Shown here one piece after another: positions 1-4,158 of a stretch of 8,528 nt of DNA. The notes under the pieces were generated by a model. That model was not told the DNA's origin. It was given only the letters and a program-made list of their open reading frames with translations, and ran no database searches. How positions within the stretch are numbered: the stretch's first letter is position 1; every line of letters begins with the position of its first letter. The stretch spans positions 1-8,528 of the forward strand of contig CAZSOQ010000228.1 of NCBI GenBank assembly GCA_964608495.1, in the 5' to 3' direction. Both the position numbers and the translations under genes were made by a program. The DNA comes from JAKORR01 sp964608495. GTDB lineage: Bacteria; Armatimonadota; Zipacnadia; Zipacnadales; FEN-943.

Positions 1-2
1 TC

Positions 3-188
3 GTCCAGAAGGCCCTCCAGGCCAAGGAAGAGGGCCGCGAGAGGGTCATCGTCTTCAACTTCAGCGGCCACGGCTTCTTCGACCTGAGCGGCTACGAGAA
101 GTACTTCGCCGGCGAACTCATCGACTACGAGATGCCCACCGACGAGATCGAGCAGGCCCTGGCCGACGTCCCGAAGACCGGGTCCTGA
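3..188 (+). CDS. trpB: C-terminal end of TrpB2-type tryptophan synthase beta chain (5' truncated)
   Basis: Only the last 61 codons are present; the gene starts before the window and ends at TGA 186-188. TrpB is a cytoplasmic PLP enzyme that condenses indole with serine to give tryptophan. The visible tail reads IVFNFSGHGFFDLSGYEKY and then an acidic end (FAGELIDYEMPTDEIEQAL). The SGHG block (63-74) within FN-(L/F)-SGHG-x-x-DL is, from family knowledge, typical of the C-terminus of TrpB2-type (TrpB-like) proteins. Canonical TrpB1 has a different ending (SGRGDKD). The PLP lysine and the substrate loop lie outside the window, so function cannot be checked. A strong terminator follows at once, so this gene probably ends its transcription unit and is not co-transcribed with the downstream methyltransferase gene. 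Some TrpB2 proteins act without TrpA, for example as indole-salvage or serine/threonine deaminase-like enzymes; the fragment cannot decide. Confidence 0.8.
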   Translation, partial: VQKALQAKEEGRERVIVFNFSGHGFFDLSGYEKYFAGELIDYEMPTDEIEQALADVPKTGS

Positions 189-217
189 CGGACGCGGCTC
201 TCGTCCATGGATCACGC

Positions 218-255
218 GGAGCGGGCCCGCGCCGTCGGGCCCGCTCCTTCTCTTT
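218..255 (+). terminator. Rho-independent terminator after trpB-like gene
   Basis: A perfect 12-bp stem, GGAGCGGGCCCG (218-229) with CGGGCCCGCTCC (236-247), closes a 6-base loop (230-235). A pyrimidine tract TTCTCTTT (248-255) follows. It lies 30 bases past the stop codon of the upstream gene and about 70 bases before the next start. Stem, loop and T-rich tail are all as expected for an intrinsic terminator acting on plus-strand transcripts. Confidence 0.92.
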
Positions 256-311
256 GGGCATGCGAGGGGCGCCGCGGCCCTGTCCTCGCGGCGGCTGTGT
301 GCCAGCCCAGA

Positions 312-318
312 GGGAGGT
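312..318 (+). promoter_or_regulatory. Ribosome binding site deciding the GTG start of the methyltransferase
   Basis: GGGAGGT at 312-318 is a strong Shine-Dalgarno match, 8 bases before GTG 327. It supports this GTG over later in-frame starts. I see no clear -35/-10 pair between the terminator and this site. Confidence 0.75.
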
Positions 319-326
319 AAGGGCCT

Positions 327-1493
327 GTGACCAAGCGCCCCGGCCAACTAGATCCTTCCGCGGCAGGCGCCGGCCCACCCCCCCGGTACCTGGAGGTACC
401 GGGCGTCGGCCCCTGCCTGCTCCTCGCCGAGTTCGCCATCTTCACCGGGGAGCTGGGCGAGCTTGAGGCCCACGACGCCCGCGAGGACCCCGATGACCTG
501 CTCCTTCGCCTGGCCGACGGCCGCGCCATCGTCCTCACCGGAGCCTACCGCTACGTGGACGCCGTGTACCGCTACTGCCAGCACTTCGAGAGGCGCCTGG
601 TGCGGCCCGAGGAAGTGCCCGCGACCACCGATCGCGCCCGGCGCAGGGCCGCCCTGACCGAGGCGCGCCGCCGCAAGCTCCATCATCTCCTGCTGGTCGC
701 CCGCGGCGAGGGCCTGGCAAACGTCGAGGACCATCCGGACCTGGCCGGGCTGCAGGAGTGGCTCGCCGCGCCCACCGGCGAAGAGCCCTTCCTGATCCCC
801 GTGCGCCGCCTGCAGCGCATCCTCACCGACAGGCGTCGCGCCGCCGAGGGCCTATCGGTGCCGGGGCTGGGCGCCACCATCACCCTCCTGCCCCACGTCT
901 ACGTGCCCGGCGACCAGAGCGTCCCGGGCATGTTCGCCGAGTACGGCGCGCTCATCCGTGGGCGCCGCGTGCTCGATATGGGCACCGGCACCGGCGTCCT
1001 GGCGCTGCTGGCGGCGCGTCTGGGGGCCGCGTCTGTCGTCGCCACGGACATCAACCCGCAGGCCGTCGCGAACGCTCGCCTCAACGTCGAGCGCCTGGGC
1101 CTCGGGGGCCTGGTGGATGTCCGCGACGCCTCCGACCTCTTCGCCGCCGTCCCCGGCGAGGTCTTCGACTTGATCCTCTTCAACGCGCCCTGGATCCAGG
1201 GCGAGCCGCGGACCCTCTACGATACCGGCCTCTACGACCCCGGCTACCGGGTGCTCGACGGCTTCCTGGCCGCCGCGCCGGCCCATCTGGCCCCGGCCGG
1301 CGTGATTCTGCTGCAGTACTCGGACGTCTCGCGCACCCGGGGCGACGACAGCATCGCCCACCTCGAGGCGGCGGTCGAGGCCAGTGGCCTGGCCATCGTC
1401 TCGAGCCCCTTCATCTCGCGCGTCAGCCGGATCCTGGGCGAGCGCGAAACCGTCTTCGTCTTCGAGATTCGCCGCGCCGGCGAGGGCGACTGA
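327..1493 (+). CDS. Class I SAM-dependent methyltransferase, HemK/PrmA-like fold, unknown substrate
   Basis: A 388-residue cytoplasmic protein with a GTG start chosen from the GGGAGGT site 8 bases upstream. The C-terminal half is a Rossmann-like methyltransferase. The SAM-binding motif I is VLDMGTGTGVLALLAARLG (from residue 215). An acidic ribose-binding residue follows in VVATDINPQA (D241). Motif IV is FNAPW (N286-W289). In HemK/PrmC and related MTS-type enzymes this position is (N/D)PP(Y/F) and contacts the methyl-accepting nitrogen, so an amide or amine nitrogen acceptor is plausible. The second Pro-Tyr pair is replaced by Pro-Trp. Residues 1 to about 190 are a separate arginine-rich region with no motif I recognise; it ends in a stretch EEPFLIPVRRLQRILTD that may pack on the catalytic domain. 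There is no signal peptide or membrane segment. It is isolated from the upstream gene by a terminator and converges on the esterase gene. Methyltransfer is well supported; the substrate (protein glutamine, tRNA, small molecule) is not. Confidence 0.85.
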   Translation: MTKRPGQLDPSAAGAGPPPRYLEVPGVGPCLLLAEFAIFTGELGELEAHDAREDPDDLLLRLADGRAIVLTGAYRYVDAVYRYCQHFERRLVRPEEVPATTDRARRRAALTEARRRKLHHLLLVARGEGLANVEDHPDLAGLQEWLAAPTGEEPFLIPVRRLQRILTDRRRAAEGLSVPGLGATITLLPHVYVPGDQSVPGMFAEYGALIRGRRVLDMGTGTGVLALLAARLGAASVVATDINPQAVANARLNVERLGLGGLVDVRDASDLFAAVPGEVFDLILFNAPWIQGEPRTLYDTGLYDPGYRVLDGFLAAAPAHLAPAGVILLQYSDVSRTRGDDSIAHLEAAVEASGLAIVSSPFISRVSRILGERETVFVFEIRRAGEGD

Positions 1494-1516
1494 CGGGCCG
1501 CGGCAAGGGGCGCGCA

Positions 1517-1572
1517 GGGAAAAGCCGCTTGGCCCGGTCAGTCGGCCCGCCAGGCCAGGCGGCCTTGTTCCC
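1517..1572. terminator. Long imperfect hairpin between convergent genes, candidate bidirectional terminator
   Basis: The 1517-1534 arm (GGGAAAAGCCGCTTGGCC) pairs with the 1553-1572 arm (GGCCAGGCGGCCTTGTTCCC). I count 18 pairs including one G-T, with single-base bulges at C1563 and G1567 and an 18-base loop. It sits in the 139-base gap between two convergent genes, 24 bases after the methyltransferase stop and about 60 bases past the esterase stop, where a shared terminator is expected. Neither side has a T tract, so it may be a weak terminator, a transcript-end stabiliser, or chance in GC-rich DNA. Confidence 0.45.
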
Positions 1573-1632
1573 GTCACAGGCGTCCCACGACGCCCGCGCG
1601 TCTCTCGTGCGCCCTCGGTTCCCGTTGCCGCG

Positions 1633-3822
1633 CTACTGCTTCGGCCGCACGAGCACCCTCAGCCTCTTCACCGAGTAGGACGCGGCGTTGTGCGTGAAGG
1701 TCCAGTCCCGCGTATCCCCCTCGCTGTTGCCGATGCCGATATCGGCATTGGCCCCCGCCTTCCAGTTGTTGATCGCGAAGATCGTCTGCTTCGCATCGTG
1801 GTTGTGGACCTGCATGCAGCCGTACCCGTCCTCGGGCGCGCCGGGCTGGTCGCCGAAGTCCCAGATCGCCGCGGACGCGTTGGGCACGTTCCCGCTGTTC
1901 GGCGGGCCGTAGTTGTGGGGCCAGAACTCGATGTTCCCGCCCGCCAGTCCGGTGCCCGTCGTGATGCCCGGTACGTTGGAGACCACGTTCATGTTCTGCA
2001 CGGGCTGCTGGAACATCGCCTTGGAGGCCAGGACCGGGACGCCGATCTTCTTCACGTCCTGCGTGAAGGCGTCCATGGACACGTGGACGTACTGCACTTC
2101 GGCCCCGCCCTTCTGCAGCTCCAGGAAGTAGGCAATCCGGTCGAAGGGCCCGGTCACGTTGCCCGTGTGGTCCACCTCGTACTGGACCTGCGGGCCCAGC
2201 TTGGCCAGGTCCAGCGTGTAGACGAGCTGGTAATCCTTGGCCTCGGGCACGCGAAGCGCCAGGTAGTCCCTCTCTGGCACCTCACCCGCCCGGAAGGCGC
2301 CCGTGGGCAGGCCCTCCTTGTTCATGAGGTTCGGCTCGGCCAGCTTGCTCCACGCGAATCGCATGGCCGCGGCCTGCTTGACCTCGGGCGAGGACAGCAC
2401 CACGGAATCGCCCTCGATCACCGCATCGGCCTTCACGAAGTCCGTGTCCTGCCCGATCATCTCGAACCAGGTCAGCGGCTCGCCGTCCCGCGACGCCAGC
2501 CCGCTACCCACGTTGTCGAATCGCACGCGCAGCTTGCTGCCCTCGATCTCCAGGGACTTGAAGGTCGGCCCGGAGCACACCAGGTCGGTCCGCCCATAGG
2601 TCCTCGCCAGGGCCAGCAGGGCCAAGCGCAGCCCCACGTCCTGCTTGTTCTTCGGGTGGATGTCCTGGATGTCGCCGATGTCGTTGATGACCACCATCCC
2701 GGTGTTGGGGATGACCTGGGCCGCCGCCTGGGCCTCCCAGAAGGTGGGGAGGATGGTCAGGTCCTCGTTGCCGTACTGCCACGGGGCGATCTGCACAAAG
2801 TAGAAGGGCATGTCGCTATTGTGCCAGACCTCGCGCCAGCCCTCGACGAGCGCCCTCGTTTTCTCCACGTACATCATCCCATCGCCATGATTGGACTCGC
2901 CCTGGTACCACAACGCCCCCCGTATCGCGTAGGGCACCAGCGGGTGGATCATCCCGTTGTACAGCGTCGTCGGCTGCTGGTGCTCCGTCAGCGGCAGCAG
3001 CTCCTGGGGGTAGGCCGGTGCCGCGTCCAGCTCCTGCTCTGCGGCCAGCTTCTCGCGCGCCTTGGCCAGCCACGCCGTGAGCTGGTCCAGGTACTCGGCC
3101 AGCCGCTCCTTGTACGGCTCCGACGACGGATTGGTGAGCGTCACGCGGTCGTGGATGCCCTTGAGGGCCGGCACGCGTTCGTAGCCCACGGGCGGCGCCC
3201 AGGGCTCGATGAGCGTTCCGCCCCAGGACGAGTTGATGAGCCCCACGGGCACCTTGAGCTCCTTGTTTATGTGCCGGGCGAAGAAGTAGCCCGCCGCGGT
3301 AAACTGGCCCGCCGTCTCCGGGCTGCACACCTGCCACTCGGCGTCGAAGTCGTCCTTGGGGAACCCGGACGGCATCTTGGGCGGCCTGAGCTGCCGGATC
3401 TCCGGGTAGTTCGCCTCGGCTACCTCCTGCGCCGCGTTGTTGCAGCTCGCCACCACCATCTCCATGTTCGACTGCCCCGAGCACAGCCACACCTCTCCGA
3501 CGAGCACGTCCTCCAGGACGACCTGATTCTTCCCCCGTACCGTCATCTGGAGGGGCCCGCCGGCCGGCATCGCCGCCAGCTTCACCTGCCACTTCCCCTC
3601 GGCGTCGGCCTTCGCGGTCACGGCCGGCCTGTCGCCGATCTGGACGCTGACCTCCTCGCCGGCGTCCGCCCAGCCCCACACGGGCAGCTCCACGTCCCGT
3701 TGCAGCACCATATGGCTGCCGAAGACGTGCGGCAGCCTCGCATCAGCCCACGCGGCGGCGCCCCCGAGCGCCACGAGCGCGGCAAGAGTCACGGTTACAA
3801 CCAACCGGGTCTTGAAACTCAT
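1633..3822 (-). CDS. Secreted sialate O-acetylesterase-like carbohydrate esterase with C-terminal extension
   Basis: A 729-residue protein. The ATG is preceded by a purine-rich site (GAGGAAGGGA, 3829-3838). Residues 1-26 are a signal peptide: K4/R6, then a hydrophobic core, then the cut AWA|DA. A beta-sandwich-like N-terminal segment follows (LPHVFGSHMVLQRDVELPVW). The SGNH-type esterase domain of the SASA (DUF303) family starts near residue 105. It shows GQSNM with nucleophile S118, then INSSWGGT (196-203), WYQGESN (305-311), and the Asp-x-His dyad DIHPKNKQ (D387, H389). All catalytic elements are present, so it is probably active. Residues about 215-285 form a charged helical insert. The family removes O-acetyl groups from sialic acids or other acetylated sugars; in environmental bacteria plant or algal glycans are just as likely as substrates. 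Residues about 520-729 are an additional domain described under findings. The gene is divergent from the glycoside-hydrolase-like gene, suggesting joint glycan breakdown outside the cytoplasm. Confidence 0.9.
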   Translation of the reverse strand: MSFKTRLVVTVTLAALVALGGAAAWADARLPHVFGSHMVLQRDVELPVWGWADAGEEVSVQIGDRPAVTAKADAEGKWQVKLAAMPAGGPLQMTVRGKNQVVLEDVLVGEVWLCSGQSNMEMVVASCNNAAQEVAEANYPEIRQLRPPKMPSGFPKDDFDAEWQVCSPETAGQFTAAGYFFARHINKELKVPVGLINSSWGGTLIEPWAPPVGYERVPALKGIHDRVTLTNPSSEPYKERLAEYLDQLTAWLAKAREKLAAEQELDAAPAYPQELLPLTEHQQPTTLYNGMIHPLVPYAIRGALWYQGESNHGDGMMYVEKTRALVEGWREVWHNSDMPFYFVQIAPWQYGNEDLTILPTFWEAQAAAQVIPNTGMVVINDIGDIQDIHPKNKQDVGLRLALLALARTYGRTDLVCSGPTFKSLEIEGSKLRVRFDNVGSGLASRDGEPLTWFEMIGQDTDFVKADAVIEGDSVVLSSPEVKQAAAMRFAWSKLAEPNLMNKEGLPTGAFRAGEVPERDYLALRVPEAKDYQLVYTLDLAKLGPQVQYEVDHTGNVTGPFDRIAYFLELQKGGAEVQYVHVSMDAFTQDVKKIGVPVLASKAMFQQPVQNMNVVSNVPGITTGTGLAGGNIEFWPHNYGPPNSGNVPNASAAIWDFGDQPGAPEDGYGCMQVHNHDAKQTIFAINNWKAGANADIGIGNSEGDTRDWTFTHNAASYSVKRLRVLVRPKQ

Positions 3823-3977
3823 GCTTCTTCCCTTCCTCTCGGAATGGCTTCTTCTCGGGGCCCTGTCGCTCTGGGCAAAGCGCCTCGCCCCTGCCACGGG
3901 CGCGCGCTCGCCCTCCCGCACGGGCGTCTCACGGACCCTCCCCACGACTGGAGCCCTCCATCCACCGCCCGGCGTGC

Positions 3978-4006
3978 ATACTACCGCCCGCGCCCCGTGC
4001 CCGCAA
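3978..4006 (-). promoter_or_regulatory. Candidate promoter for the esterase gene
   Basis: On the minus strand, TTGCGG (4001-4006) and TAGTAT (3978-3983) are 17 bases apart. They match sigma-70 type -35 and -10 boxes at 3 of 6 and 4 of 6 positions. The -10 lies in one of the few AT-rich patches of the gap. It would give a leader of about 150 bases. The match is modest and was picked by eye. Confidence 0.3.
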
Positions 4007-4118
4007 CAACGAGGCGCTTGCTTGCCGCCGGCAGGACCCGACGCGGTCCGCGGCGAACCCCACGTGGCCGCCCCACCGTCTTCGCGGGGCCACCGCGAGG
4101 CGAGAAGGGGGGCGGAGC

Positions 4119-4124
4119 TATCAT
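4119..4124 (+). promoter_or_regulatory. Candidate -10 box for the hydrolase gene
   Basis: TATCAT matches TATAAT at 5 of 6 positions and lies 34 bases before the GTG at 4159. No recognisable -35 box lies 16-18 bases upstream, so an activator-dependent or alternative-sigma promoter, or chance, are all possible. Confidence 0.25.
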
Positions 4125-4134
4125 CCCCTCGCCG

Positions 4135-4152
4135 CCCGGCGCGGCCGGGGGA
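4135..4152 (+). promoter_or_regulatory. Hairpin overlapping the ribosome binding site of the GTG start
   Basis: CCCGGC (4135-4140), loop GCG, and GCCGGG (4144-4149) form a perfect 6-bp GC stem. The right arm covers most of GGGGGA (4147-4152), the only Shine-Dalgarno-like run before GTG 4159, which lies 6 bases further on. In mRNA the hairpin would hide this site. The pairing is directly visible; regulation is inferred. Confidence 0.4.
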
Positions 4153-4158
4153 CCCAAG

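Larger units (their letters stand above)
3823..4158. other. 336-base divergent intergenic region shared by esterase and hydrolase genes
   Basis: This gap separates the starts of two divergent genes and must hold promoters for both, and possibly a shared operator. It is GC-rich, with few AT-rich patches; the clearest are GCATACTAC (3976-3984) and GCTATCAT (4117-4124). I see no coding sequence, no RNA gene and no riboswitch I can recognise. Short inverted repeats occur near the hydrolase start (CGCGG-5-CCGCG at 4083-4097 and CCCGGC-GCG-GCCGGG at 4135-4149). Confidence 0.6.

Noticed and set aside
189..326. A small gene between the trpB-like gene and the methyltransferase gene
   Set aside because: The region is occupied by the terminator. 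Short frames there (for example from ATG 254) lack a ribosome binding site and overlap the methyltransferase start.
758..1678. Plus and minus frames overlapping the methyltransferase gene (758-1678 plus, 852-1577 minus)
   Set aside because: They translate to Arg/Pro/Ala-rich shadow sequence; the 327-1493 frame holds all methyltransferase motifs.
3823..4158. A riboswitch or small RNA in the divergent gap
   Set aside because: I see no conserved riboswitch core or terminator/antiterminator pair; only short GC-rich stems that are expected at this base composition.
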